Under the pieces are notes generated by a model. It made no database searches, was not told the origin of the DNA, and worked only from the letters and a program-made list of their open reading frames with translations. The translations under genes were made by a program, and so were the position numbers. Source: Bermanella sp036960565 (lineage in GTDB: Bacteria; Pseudomonadota; Gammaproteobacteria; Pseudomonadales; Oceanobacteraceae). Taken from it: DNA of 64,000 bases. The first letter of the stretch is position 1. Each line of letters opens with the position of its first letter. Below, in pieces: positions 32,177 to 40,670 of this stretch. The stretch is from the NCBI GenBank assembly GCA_036960565.1, contig JBALXQ010000005.1, positions 62,001-126,000 of the forward strand, read 5' to 3'.

Positions 32177-33358
32177 ATGGAAGCAGCAACCGGGCGTATT
32201 CTGGTCATCGATGATGAAGCTATCGTGCGTAATAGCATAGTGGCTTATTTAGAAGACAGCGGATTTGACGTTATTGAAGCTGAGAATGGACGAGAAGGTG
32301 TGGCTTGTTTTAATAGCCAGCGTCCCGACGTCGTTTTATGTGACCTGCGCATGCCTCATATGGATGGCTTGGCAGTCTTAAAAGAAATTAACCAAACTCG
32401 ACCAAATACTCCCTTTATTGTGGTGTCTGGTGCCGGTGTTATGGCGGATGTGGTGGAGGCGCTTCGACTGGGTGCCAGCGATTACCTTATTAAACCAATT
32501 ATAGATCTTGAAGTACTTGAACACAGTGTGAGGCGCAACCTGCTTCAGCAGCGTTTACTTGAAGAAAATGCGGTTTACCGCTGTCAGTTGGAAAGTAAAA
32601 ATAAAGAGCTTGAACACAGATTACAAGAATTACGTCTTGATCAGCAGGCGGGGCGAGAGGTCCAAAAGCGCATGTTGCCAGATAATCAGTCACAGATTGA
32701 TGGCATTGAATTCAATTACCATATTATTCCCAGCTTATACCTCAGCGGCGATTTCGTAGATTACTTCCCAATTAGCACCGATAAAGTGGTTTTTTACATT
32801 GCCGATGTCAGCGGTCATGGGGCATCGTCGGCCTTCATTACCGTATTACTTAAAAACCTCACCAGCCGCTTAAGACGCAATTTAAGACGCCAGTCTACTG
32901 ATGACTTGTTGACCCCAGATAAAGTATTGGATCGCATTAATAAAGAGCTGGTGGATGCCGCATTGGGCAAGCATGTAAGCGTCTTCTGGGGCATGATAGA
33001 TTTGCCAAGTCGTACGCTTTCTTATAGTGTTGCCGGCCAATATCCCATGCCTATTCTACGAAATAAGGATGGTGTTCAATTTTTGAACGGACGCTCTCAA
33101 CCCGCCGGGCTTTTTGCCGAAGCTCAGTACAGCACCTATCATATTGAATTAGGGGAAGAGTTTGAGCTTGTGGCGCTATCTGATGGTATATTAGAGGTGA
33201 TGACACAGGACAATCTCATCGAAAAAGAAGCCTGCCTGCTAGACTGGGTAGAGCAAGGAAAATTAAACATCGAAAACTTGGAAAGAATATTGAACATTCA
33301 AGAGGGTAAAGAGATACCTGACGATATCACTTTGCTAACACTTTCTAGGATGAAATAA
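32177..33358 (+). CDS. rssB: RssB: response regulator with PP2C phosphatase output
   Basis: 393 residues. Receiver domain (1-122) with phospho-acceptor Asp56, acidic pair DD (12-13) and the late Lys in YLIKPI. A coiled linker (about 125-165) leads to an SpoIIE/PP2C-type phosphatase domain (about 180-390). Its metal-binding acids are intact: SGDFVDY, IADVSGHGASSA, LSDGILE and PDDITLL. In E. coli RssB this domain is degenerate; in pseudomonads it is active and acts on the STAS protein RssC to control RpoS. The STAS gene follows directly, matching that layout. Confidence 0.88.
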   Translation: MEAATGRILVIDDEAIVRNSIVAYLEDSGFDVIEAENGREGVACFNSQRPDVVLCDLRMPHMDGLAVLKEINQTRPNTPFIVVSGAGVMADVVEALRLGASDYLIKPIIDLEVLEHSVRRNLLQQRLLEENAVYRCQLESKNKELEHRLQELRLDQQAGREVQKRMLPDNQSQIDGIEFNYHIIPSLYLSGDFVDYFPISTDKVVFYIADVSGHGASSAFITVLLKNLTSRLRRNLRRQSTDDLLTPDKVLDRINKELVDAALGKHVSVFWGMIDLPSRTLSYSVAGQYPMPILRNKDGVQFLNGRSQPAGLFAEAQYSTYHIELGEEFELVALSDGILEVMTQDNLIEKEACLLDWVEQGKLNIENLERILNIQEGKEIPDDITLLTLSRMK

Positions 33359-33360
33359 GT

Positions 33361-33843
33361 ATGGAAGCGGGAAAAATTCTCGTGGCGAAAAGCCAGGGCA
33401 TTTACATTGTTAAGTTTGTTGGTGATGTACGTCTGAATTTGTGTACGACATTGGATCAATATACCGATCAAATGTTTGCAGATAGTGATTTTAAAACGGT
33501 TATCATAGACCTGACTGAAACCAAGTGTATCGATAGCACGTCGCTTGGTCAGCTGGCCAAGATTTCAATTCTATATAAAGAAAAATACGGGCAACTACCC
33601 ACCATTGTCTCTATTCAGGAAGATGTTAATCGCATCTTGATGAGCATGGGCTTTGACAAATTTTTTTACATCGTTAAAGAATTGGTTTCCCGTGTGGAAT
33701 ATATGGAAGAATTGCCGCTAAAATCGGTAGATGAACAAGAGATGAAACATAGGGTTCTGGAAGCGCATAAGTTATTAATGGATATGAATCAAAATAATCG
33801 TGCGGCCTTTCAAGATTTAGTTCAAAGTTTGGAAAATAATTAG
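33361..33843 (+). CDS. rssC: RssC: STAS-domain anti-sigma factor antagonist
   Basis: 160 residues. STAS domain (1-105) with the phosphorylatable Ser in CIDSTSLGQ (Ser59, next to Asp58) as in SpoIIAA. The C-terminal 50 residues are helical and specific to the RssC/HsbA group. It starts two bases after rssB and so is co-expressed with the phosphatase that should dephosphorylate it. Together they form a partner switch that in Pseudomonas affects RpoS activity and biofilm behaviour. The kinase/anti-sigma partner is not in the window. Confidence 0.82.
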   Translation: MEAGKILVAKSQGIYIVKFVGDVRLNLCTTLDQYTDQMFADSDFKTVIIDLTETKCIDSTSLGQLAKISILYKEKYGQLPTIVSIQEDVNRILMSMGFDKFFYIVKELVSRVEYMEELPLKSVDEQEMKHRVLEAHKLLMDMNQNNRAAFQDLVQSLENN

Positions 33844-33850
33844 TTTGCCT

Positions 33851-34906
33851 ATGACCCCCTCTGAGTTAGAAGAAAAACCTCAATTAGATGTGAAAATAGC
33901 AACGGTGTTGGGTGGTGGCAGTTTTGGCACCGCCATCGCTAATATTCTTGCAGCCAATGGTATTCAGGTTCGACAGTGGATGCGCAGCTCTAAAGCCATT
34001 GCTGAAATAAATACTCTGCATGAAAATTCTAAGTACTTACCTGGGGTAACACTGCACTCAGGGATCGAAGCCACTGACGATATTGCTTATGCGGTTAAAG
34101 GCTCGGATGTATTATTTTATTCAATTCCCAGTAAATCATTTCGCGAAATTGTTGAGAAAACACAAGGCTTTGTAGAGAAAGAACAAATATTAATTAGTAC
34201 CACTAAGGGCATTGAACCGGAAGGGTTTAATTTAATGAGTGATGTACTGCGTCAGGTCTTTCCCACCAATCCTGTGGGCGTAATAAGCGGTCCAAACTTG
34301 GCAAAAGAAATTGCACAGGGTCAGTTAGCGGCCACCGTGATAGCCAGCAAAGATAAGCGTGTACGAGACTTTATTCAGCAAAGCTTAAGTTGTAAATATT
34401 TCCGGGTTTACGCCAATGCTGACATGTATGGTGTTGAACTTGGTGGGGCTTTGAAAAATATATATGCCATCATCACAGGCATGGCATCGGCTCTGGGTTA
34501 TGGCGAGAATACCAAGGCTATGTTAATCACCCGTAGCCTAGCTGAAATGAGCCGCTTTGCGGTTTCTCAAGGGGCTAATCCCATGACATTTCTTGGTTTG
34601 GCCGGGGTGGGCGATTTGGTGGCCACTTGTGTTTCTCCATTAAGCCGAAACTATCGAGTAGGCTATGCTTTAGGCAAGGGCGAAACTCTGGAGCAGGCAA
34701 TCAACTCACTGGGTGAAGTAGCTGAAGGTATTAACACCTTGCGCTATATACGCAATCAGGCCAACGACGATAGTATTTACATGCCGTTAGTAAACGCGTT
34801 GTATGCGGTGTTATTCGAGGATGCCAGTGCGGACCAAGTGGCGACAGCCTTGATGACGGGTGATCATAATACCGACGTAGAATTTTCCTTACCTAGAGGG
34901 GCGTAA
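33851..34906 (+). CDS. gpsA: Glycerol-3-phosphate dehydrogenase [NAD(P)+] GpsA
   Basis: 351 residues from ATG 33851; a TTG six bases earlier is possible and neither has a clear ribosome site. Reduces dihydroxyacetone phosphate to sn-glycerol-3-phosphate for phospholipid synthesis. Rossmann GGGSFGTAIAN near residues 22-32, GPNLAKEIAQG, catalytic Lys in ELGGALKNIYAI, and GLAGVGDLVATC. Typical length is 330-340, so the N-terminus carries about 15 extra residues. It is six to ten bases after rssC and begins a short operon with DUF4389 and sixA. Confidence 0.96.
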   Translation: MTPSELEEKPQLDVKIATVLGGGSFGTAIANILAANGIQVRQWMRSSKAIAEINTLHENSKYLPGVTLHSGIEATDDIAYAVKGSDVLFYSIPSKSFREIVEKTQGFVEKEQILISTTKGIEPEGFNLMSDVLRQVFPTNPVGVISGPNLAKEIAQGQLAATVIASKDKRVRDFIQQSLSCKYFRVYANADMYGVELGGALKNIYAIITGMASALGYGENTKAMLITRSLAEMSRFAVSQGANPMTFLGLAGVGDLVATCVSPLSRNYRVGYALGKGETLEQAINSLGEVAEGINTLRYIRNQANDDSIYMPLVNALYAVLFEDASADQVATALMTGDHNTDVEFSLPRGA

Positions 34907-34908
34907 TT

Positions 34909-35232
34909 GTGGCAAAAATTTGGAAAGATAATATTAAGTCGGAGTCTTTTTGGCTGCGCAGTTTGTTTATGATTTTATTTTTTGTAATCTATCGCTTTGT
35001 CGATATTTTGGTGGTGTTAGTGGCCATTAGCCAGTGGCTTTATATGTTACTAACCGGTGATGCCAGTGCCAGTTTGAGCCGTTTTGCTGGTGGCTTGGGT
35101 GCATATGTGGCACAAATCATAAGCTACTTAAGTTACAACACTGAAGAAAAACCTTTCCCGTTCAATGATTGGCCGCAAGCTCGAACTAACGAAGTTGTGA
35201 TCGATACTGAAAACACCGACAGCAATACTTAA
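34909..35232 (+). CDS. DUF4389 membrane protein
   Basis: 107 residues, GTG start with AGAGGGG at good distance. Two hydrophobic helices (about 17-50, containing LRSLFMILFFVIYRFVDILVVLVA) and a C-terminal cytoplasmic part with SYNTEEKPFPFNDWP, the conserved pattern of DUF4389. Function unknown. It sits between gpsA and sixA, overlapping sixA by one base, as in pseudomonads. Confidence 0.82.
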   Translation: MAKIWKDNIKSESFWLRSLFMILFFVIYRFVDILVVLVAISQWLYMLLTGDASASLSRFAGGLGAYVAQIISYLSYNTEEKPFPFNDWPQARTNEVVIDTENTDSNT

Positions 35233-35696
35233 TGCATCATCTGTATATTATGCGTCATGGCATGGCGCAATCGAATGCCCCTAGTGATGAATTAAGAGCC
35301 TTAACTCAATCTGGTGCTCACCAAGCATTTAATAGTGCTCAACAGCATTTAGCCTCTATTGAGTTTGATCATATTTTTGTCAGCCCATATTTACGTGCTC
35401 AGCAAACCTTTGCCCAGGTTCAGGCAGCATCGATTAAATATGGCAATATGGAAACCGTCTCTTGGGCAACGCCAGATGTACCTACTGACCCAGCATTAAC
35501 GGCACTTATGGCACTGCCTGGTAAAGAGCTTAAAATACTGGTGGTGTGCCATCAAACATTTGCCGGTAGGCTAGCTACTCGGCTTTGTGATGGTGATGAA
35601 CGGGGTATGCATCTAGAAACGGCCTCCATTGTAAAAATACAAACAGAGATTTTTGCAAGCCAATGTGGAATATTTCAAGAAATGTTCAACGGTTAA
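35232..35696 (+). CDS. sixA: Phosphohistidine phosphatase SixA
   Basis: 154 residues of the histidine phosphatase superfamily. RHG catalytic motif at 8-10 (His9), and the later His in VVCHQTF. SixA removes phosphate from His-phosphorylated proteins, in E. coli the ArcB HPt domain or the nitrogen phosphotransferase NPr. Start overlaps the DUF4389 stop; end overlaps the TraB/GumN gene by 34 bases. Confidence 0.9.
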   Translation: MHHLYIMRHGMAQSNAPSDELRALTQSGAHQAFNSAQQHLASIEFDHIFVSPYLRAQQTFAQVQAASIKYGNMETVSWATPDVPTDPALTALMALPGKELKILVVCHQTFAGRLATRLCDGDERGMHLETASIVKIQTEIFASQCGIFQEMFNG

Positions 35697-36553
35697 TTTT
35701 TTGCTGCTGCTTTTTATCTTTGTCTTGCCAAGCTTCGGTTGGACAAGGATTGTTGTGGCGAGTTCACCTTCCCAAGCACCCAGCCAATTTTTTATTTGGC
35801 ACCATCCACGTGGATGATAAACGGGTTAAAAAACTCAACGATCAAGTCATACGTCGCTTCAACGAATCAAAAACCCTGTGTTTAGAAATTTTGCCTGATA
35901 GAGAAATGCAGGTAGGAATTGGCTTAGCTATGTTGCTACCAGAAAAGCAATCTCTGGATACTATTCTGGGGAATCGACTTTTTAGCCGCTTAAGTCTTTC
36001 GCTGAATAAACTAGGCATGGATCCATTGCAAGCTACACGTTTAAAGCCCTGGGCCGCTATGGTTGTACTCAGTCGGCCGCGGACTCGGGGTGGTTATGCA
36101 TTGGATGAGCAACTTTATCATTGGGGCGTGTACCAGTATAAACAATTGTGCGCGCTTGAAACCTTGCAAGAGCAATTGTCCGTTTTTGATGAGCTTAGCC
36201 TAAAAGACCAGGTAGCTTTGCTGGAAGACTCTCTAAGGCATCAAGGCATGCTTCATGACATGAATGAAGCATTAATTCAGGCTTATTTGTCTGGCAACCT
36301 TGATGAAATTTATCGTCGCAGCCTTGAAGTGGAAACCGGCAATAATAATTTGTCACAAAGATTAAGAGATGCCCTCATTGACCAGCGCAATTTACACATG
36401 TTAAATCGGATGATTCCTCAATTAAAAAAAGGCCGTAGCTTTATTGCTGTAGGTGCACTTCATTTACCCGGCAAAAATGGCCTGTTAAATTTACTGCGCC
36501 AGCAGGGGTTTGTGGTAACACCACCTAGTGTTTCGGTGAACCCTTGGTATTAA
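35663..36553 (+). CDS. TraB/GumN-family protein
   Basis: 296 residues. A Cys-rich hydrophobic N-terminus (residues 10-23) looks like a signal peptide with cleavage near CQA. Two family signatures: FLFGTIHVDD near residue 43 and the C-terminal VGALHLPGKNGLLNLLRQQG, each with the conserved Gly-x-x-His used for metal binding in TIKI-like proteases. Members are predicted periplasmic or membrane metallo-hydrolases. The 34-base overlap with sixA implies coupled translation. Confidence 0.82.
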   Translation: MWNISRNVQRLIFCCCFLSLSCQASVGQGLLWRVHLPKHPANFLFGTIHVDDKRVKKLNDQVIRRFNESKTLCLEILPDREMQVGIGLAMLLPEKQSLDTILGNRLFSRLSLSLNKLGMDPLQATRLKPWAAMVVLSRPRTRGGYALDEQLYHWGVYQYKQLCALETLQEQLSVFDELSLKDQVALLEDSLRHQGMLHDMNEALIQAYLSGNLDEIYRRSLEVETGNNNLSQRLRDALIDQRNLHMLNRMIPQLKKGRSFIAVGALHLPGKNGLLNLLRQQGFVVTPPSVSVNPWY

Positions 36554-36575
36554 AGCGCTACATTAGTGATCCAAT

Positions 36576-37400
36576 ATGAAAAAAGACATTATTCATTTTT
36601 CCCATGCAAATGGATTTCCGGCTAAAAGTTATCAGGCTATGTTCGACTCTTTAAGCGAACATTATGAAATTGGTTACATTGAAACCCTTGCTCATAACCC
36701 TACTTATCCTGTCAGTCAAAACTGGCCGCACCTAGTTGACGAGCTCATTGAATATCTGCAAACCACTTACGATCAACCGGTTATCGCTGTGGGGCACAGC
36801 TTTGGAGCGATATTAAATTATATGGCAGCGCAAAGGCGGCCTGATTTAATTAAACAGGTTATTTTATTAGATGCACCTATTTTAGAAAGGGTCGGATCGT
36901 TGGTGGTGCGCTTAGCTAAAGCGCTTGGTTTTATTGATAAAATCACCCCGGCCGGACGAACTCAAGGACGACAGGAAACCTGGCCCAATCAAGCGCAGGC
37001 AACTGAGTACTTTAAAGCAAAAAGTTTATTTAGAAACGTCGATGAACGCTGTTTAAACGATTACGTGCAGTATGGAACCGAACCCATAATTGGAGCTGAT
37101 GCCGATAAAGGCATTCGTTTGCGCTTTAAGGCGGATACTGAAGTAAAAATATATCGTACCATTCCCCATAATTTACATCGTTCTTATGTCGGCTTAAAAG
37201 TCCCAGGAGCGATGATTTATGGCCGCCAGAGCAATGTGGTGCGACCTTTTCAGGTTCGTTACATGCGTAAAAATATGGGTTTGTATACCTGCTGGCTCTC
37301 AGGCTCCCACCTATTTCCTTTGGAATGCCCTGAGGTAACTGCTGAAACAATACATCAAACCATTAAAAAATTAGCGACTTGGAAAGCACCCGTTGCTTAA
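36576..37400 (+). CDS. Alpha/beta hydrolase
   Basis: 274 residues, no signal peptide. HANG near residue 10 replaces the usual HG oxyanion motif, nucleophile elbow GHSFG with Ser75 and a late His in SGSHLFPLE, the catalytic triad pattern of the superfamily. It follows the TraB/GumN gene by 22 bases and precedes a second hydrolase by 66. Substrate not deducible. Confidence 0.83.
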   Translation: MKKDIIHFSHANGFPAKSYQAMFDSLSEHYEIGYIETLAHNPTYPVSQNWPHLVDELIEYLQTTYDQPVIAVGHSFGAILNYMAAQRRPDLIKQVILLDAPILERVGSLVVRLAKALGFIDKITPAGRTQGRQETWPNQAQATEYFKAKSLFRNVDERCLNDYVQYGTEPIIGADADKGIRLRFKADTEVKIYRTIPHNLHRSYVGLKVPGAMIYGRQSNVVRPFQVRYMRKNMGLYTCWLSGSHLFPLECPEVTAETIHQTIKKLATWKAPVA

Positions 37401-37466
37401 ACCTGTTGCTTAAAATAAGTACTAAACGTCAAAACGAATACTAAATATCATTGAGAAGCTAAATTT

Positions 37467-38318
37467 ATGCAAAGCTCATTGCGTTTAACCATCAAGGGCA
37501 TTGATATACATGCGCTGCAATGGGGAAACCCGGACGGTGTACCTGTATTGGCCTTACATGGCTGGCTAGATAATGCCGCCACTTTTACTTACCTTGCCCC
37601 TTTGCTAAAAGATTGCCACGTGGTGGCGGTTGATCTACCAGGACACGGATTAAGTGGCCACTGGCCTGATCATACCCACTATCACATGTGGGAGGGTGTG
37701 GAAGATGTAGAGCTCATTTTAGATGCTCTAGGATGGGATACCTGTCATCTAATGGGGCATTCCATGGGGGCTGTCATTTCTACCTTATACGCAGGAACTT
37801 TTGCGAAAAGACTGGATTCGTTAACACTAATTGAAGCTTTTGGCCCCATGGCAGGCACTTTGGAAGATGCACCTAAACGCATGCGCGAAACCATTGTTAG
37901 CATGAAAAACCATAATCCTGAGCAAAAACCTAAGACCAACTTAAATAGTTTTATTCAAACCCGTTTGCAGGGACCCATTAAATTAAAGGAGGATTCTGCC
38001 GCTCTGTTAATGGAGCGTAGCGTCATGGAAACTCAAGAGGGCTTGTGTTGGTCAAATGATAAGCGCCTCAAGTATACCTCTATGATGCGCTTGCCTGAAT
38101 CTATTGTTGTTTCGTTTATAAAGTCTATCGAATGCCCTGTATTGGGTGTTTTTGCAGATGATGGTATGTTTTCTGAAGAAAGGTTAAAGCCTCGTTGGCA
38201 GGAATTAAAAGCATCTAAAGAATTGGTGTGGTTCAGTGGAGGACATCACCTTCATTTGGAAGGTGATGTTAATGCGATCGCTAAGAAAATCGATAATTTT
38301 ATTTTATCTCATTCATAG
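37467..38318 (+). CDS. Alpha/beta hydrolase, serine-hydrolase-like
   Basis: 283 residues. HGWLDNAATF at 31-40 supplies the oxyanion region, DLPGHGLS at 56-63, nucleophile elbow GHSMG with Ser99, and a terminal His in GGHHLHLEG. The HGWLDN and GHSMGA pattern resembles the SERHL-like group. It is not a close paralogue of its upstream neighbour despite the shared fold. Substrate unknown. Confidence 0.85.
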   Translation: MQSSLRLTIKGIDIHALQWGNPDGVPVLALHGWLDNAATFTYLAPLLKDCHVVAVDLPGHGLSGHWPDHTHYHMWEGVEDVELILDALGWDTCHLMGHSMGAVISTLYAGTFAKRLDSLTLIEAFGPMAGTLEDAPKRMRETIVSMKNHNPEQKPKTNLNSFIQTRLQGPIKLKEDSAALLMERSVMETQEGLCWSNDKRLKYTSMMRLPESIVVSFIKSIECPVLGVFADDGMFSEERLKPRWQELKASKELVWFSGGHHLHLEGDVNAIAKKIDNFILSHS

Positions 38319-38623
38319 CGGTACCCACTTGTGCTATCACGCAAAAATATAAGGCCCATGAATCATAAAGCTCAATTATGGTGCTCTTGATAGTGCCAAA
38401 CCACGGGCGGCAAGGTCTTTTGTGTCACCCAGGAGAACATTCGTGCATTGTCTGTGAACTCTTCCACAGGTTTACATGATGAAGTTGGTATTATTATTCT
38501 GGCTCACGTGCAAAAATAATTGTGGGTGTTAGCGGGCACTGATCAAGCACTTGCGCGTTAGAGTTCCCAATTTCATAGCAAATGCTAAGCTTATTTTAGA
38601 GATAGATTGGAGTTAAAATTAAT
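38319..38623. other. 305-base intergenic region without a recognisable gene
   Basis: No start-to-stop frame with a ribosome site was found on either strand. A 40-codon open stretch ending at the TAA near 38521 has no usable start and may be chance or a gene remnant. One short inverted repeat (CTGTG/CACAG, 38452-38469) is present. The promoter of the downstream TlpA-DUF4266-DUF3570-ApbE cluster must lie here; I could not place it. Confidence 0.6.
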
Positions 38624-39115
38624 ATGATTCGTGTTGTTATCGCGGCTGTCCTTTTTTGTTTGTCCACTAGTGTACTGGCGTTATCGGTTGGTGATACAGC
38701 GCCTAATTTTAAGTTAAAAAACCTTGCCACAGGCAAAATGGAGAGCCTTAAAAAATACCGTGGCAAGGTGGTCTATTTGGATTTTTGGGCATCTTGGTGT
38801 GGTCCTTGTCGCCAATCTTTACCCCTTTTAAATGAGTTGCGTACCGAACTTAAACGCAAGGGTTTTGAGGTGATCGCGGTTAATTTGGATGAAGATACTG
38901 ATGATGCCAAAACATTTTTAGAGCAATTTCCAGTGGTCTATCCTGTGCTGCTAGACCCAAAAGGGAATGTGCCTCAAAAATATGAACTGCCCGGTATGCC
39001 CACCTCATTTTTAATTGATAAGCGCGGCCGCATTCAAAAAATTCATGTGGGTTTTAAGCCAAAGGACATGAAGGGTATTCGCAAAGAGGTTATTTCTTTT
39101 TTAAGAAAAAAATAA
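38624..39115 (+). CDS. Exported TlpA-family thioredoxin-like protein
   Basis: 163 residues: signal peptide (1-19, cleavage near VLA|LS), then the AhpC/TSA-like thioredoxin fold starting VGDTAPNFKL, with active site WCGPC (Cys59 and Cys62) and cis-Pro in GMPTSF. Periplasmic thiol-disulfide oxidoreductase. Three bases separate its stop from the DUF4266 lipoprotein, whose C-terminus has two Cys; keeping those reduced is a plausible job. Confidence 0.9.
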   Translation: MIRVVIAAVLFCLSTSVLALSVGDTAPNFKLKNLATGKMESLKKYRGKVVYLDFWASWCGPCRQSLPLLNELRTELKRKGFEVIAVNLDEDTDDAKTFLEQFPVVYPVLLDPKGNVPQKYELPGMPTSFLIDKRGRIQKIHVGFKPKDMKGIRKEVISFLRKK

Positions 39116-39118
39116 ACT

Positions 39119-39337
39119 ATGCTCAATACTCATAAAATTTTCTTAATTGCTTTAGTTTCCCTATTGCTCGGCGCTTGCAGTACCGTTAAGCCCTGGGAGA
39201 GGGCGCACCTAGCGAAACCAAATATGCAGGGGTCACCTATTGCACAAAAGGCGGCTCTGGATCGACATATATATTTTAGTAAGGAAGGGGCATCAGGTGG
39301 CGGTGAGGCCGCGGGTGGTGGGTGTGGTTGTAACTAG
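39119..39337 (+). CDS. DUF4266 lipoprotein with conserved GGGCGCN tail
   Basis: 72 residues: lipoprotein signal with lipobox LGAC (Cys20), a short region KPWERAHLAKPNMQ typical of DUF4266, HIYFSKEG, then a Gly-rich tail ending GGGCGCN at the C-terminus. The tail and the ER-x-LAKP-M segment are the family signature as I remember it. Function unknown. It is in a cluster with a TlpA-like protein, a DUF3570 barrel and ApbE, an association that recurs in gammaproteobacteria. The two tail Cys could bind metal or be modified. Confidence 0.88.
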   Translation: MLNTHKIFLIALVSLLLGACSTVKPWERAHLAKPNMQGSPIAQKAALDRHIYFSKEGASGGGEAAGGGCGCN

Positions 39338-39472
39338 TAAGCTGCTTTATTCGCCAGCATGTTGGGTCAAGTTGAAGTTGCTTAAGATTAAAAGCATTTA
39401 GTGAATGAGAAGGTAAGCCGAACTAACTTTAATAGAGTCATATATGGCTTACCGCAAAAGGTATTTTCCCCA

Positions 39473-40648
39473 ATGAAAAAACAAACGGCACTTTCAGCTT
39501 TAACCATGTCGGCACTGGCTATCCCCAATGTGACTGATGCTGCAGTGGCGCCGGATAAAAAAACATTAAGTTTGCGTTATACCCAGTATAAAGAAGCGCC
39601 AATGCCCCAAGAACGTGTTCAGGCTGTGTCGGGGAGCAGCACTGGTCGCTATGATATTGATATTTTACAATTTCGCTTTCTCACTCCAATTCAGAATAAA
39701 TACAGTTTAGATACCAGTGTGAGTTATGAAACCATGAGCGGTGCCAGCGCTTACGGCAGTAGTGTTAACGCTGACGGTCAAACAGAAGTACACATGAGTG
39801 GTGCATCCATTGAAGAATCGCGCCTAGATGCCAGCTTGCAGGGGACTCGCTATTTCAAAGAAGGCACGTTGGGATCAAGTGTCGCCATCTCCACTGAAAA
39901 TGATTACGAATCGATGGCGTTAGGGGTGTCAGGGTCATTGGAGCTGTATCAAAAACACACTACCTTGCTATCTTCCCTGAGTGTTTCCCACGATGAGCTG
40001 TCACCTACCGATGCTGATTTATATCAAGGGGCCCGGCTTGAAGCAGATGGAGAAAACAAACGCAGTTTTTCACTTTACCAGGGTCTTTCACAGGTACTGG
40101 ATAAATTTAGCACGCTACAGATAGGGATGGGTTACACCCATTTATCAGGCTATTTATCTGACCCTTATCGCACACGAGATGATCGCCCAGATAGTCGCGA
40201 ACAAAGTACTTTGTCATTGCAGTATCGTTATTACTTGCGCTCTTTTGGTGGCATGGCTTTACATTGGGATTACCGTTACTACCAGGATGATTGGGGCATA
40301 TTAGCCAATACCATTTCCTCTAGCGTATGGAAGGATGTGGAAGTCTCTGGTTTGCATCTCACTTTGGCCCCTAATGTTCGTTATCACTGGCAGCACGCGG
40401 CTGATTTTTATTCGGTGGATGCCAGTAGCAATAGTGAGCTTTACAGTAGTGATTATCGTCTTTCAGCTTACGGGGCGGTATCGGTGGGAATAGACCTACA
40501 ATACCATCACCAAGATACTAGCTTCACCCTGTCATTAAGCCAGTATGTCAGTGATGAAGACTGGGGTGCGACGGGGTCGCAAGATACAGAGACTCCGGCT
40601 TTGGTGGACTTCACCACATTTAGTTTGGGTGTGGATTATCACTTTTGA
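39473..40648 (+). CDS. DUF3570 outer-membrane beta-barrel protein
   Basis: 391 residues from ATG 39473, giving a signal peptide cleaved near residue 23 (TDAA|VAP); an upstream in-frame GTG at 39401 has no ribosome site. The rest is alternating amphipathic strands and ends with LGVDYHF, a C-terminal Phe typical of outer-membrane barrels. DUF3570 family. Residues 86-92 read ETMSGAS, and 107-112 HMSGAS, close to the D-x-x-S-G-A-T/S motif where ApbE attaches FMN in NqrC and RnfG. An ApbE gene follows 22 bases downstream, so this barrel is a candidate flavoprotein; that is inference. Confidence 0.85.
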   Translation: MKKQTALSALTMSALAIPNVTDAAVAPDKKTLSLRYTQYKEAPMPQERVQAVSGSSTGRYDIDILQFRFLTPIQNKYSLDTSVSYETMSGASAYGSSVNADGQTEVHMSGASIEESRLDASLQGTRYFKEGTLGSSVAISTENDYESMALGVSGSLELYQKHTTLLSSLSVSHDELSPTDADLYQGARLEADGENKRSFSLYQGLSQVLDKFSTLQIGMGYTHLSGYLSDPYRTRDDRPDSREQSTLSLQYRYYLRSFGGMALHWDYRYYQDDWGILANTISSSVWKDVEVSGLHLTLAPNVRYHWQHAADFYSVDASSNSELYSSDYRLSAYGAVSVGIDLQYHHQDTSFTLSLSQYVSDEDWGATGSQDTETPALVDFTTFSLGVDYHF

Positions 40649-40670
40649 TTCGCTGCTAGAAAATAACAAT

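Noticed and set aside
38319..38623. Small gene ending near 38521
   Set aside because: The 40-codon frame has no acceptable start codon and no ribosome site.
40545..40670. N-terminal extension of apbE overlapping the DUF3570 gene
   Set aside because: The extension reads as a shadow of the DUF3570 coding frame and gives no convincing signal peptide; no ribosome site was found.
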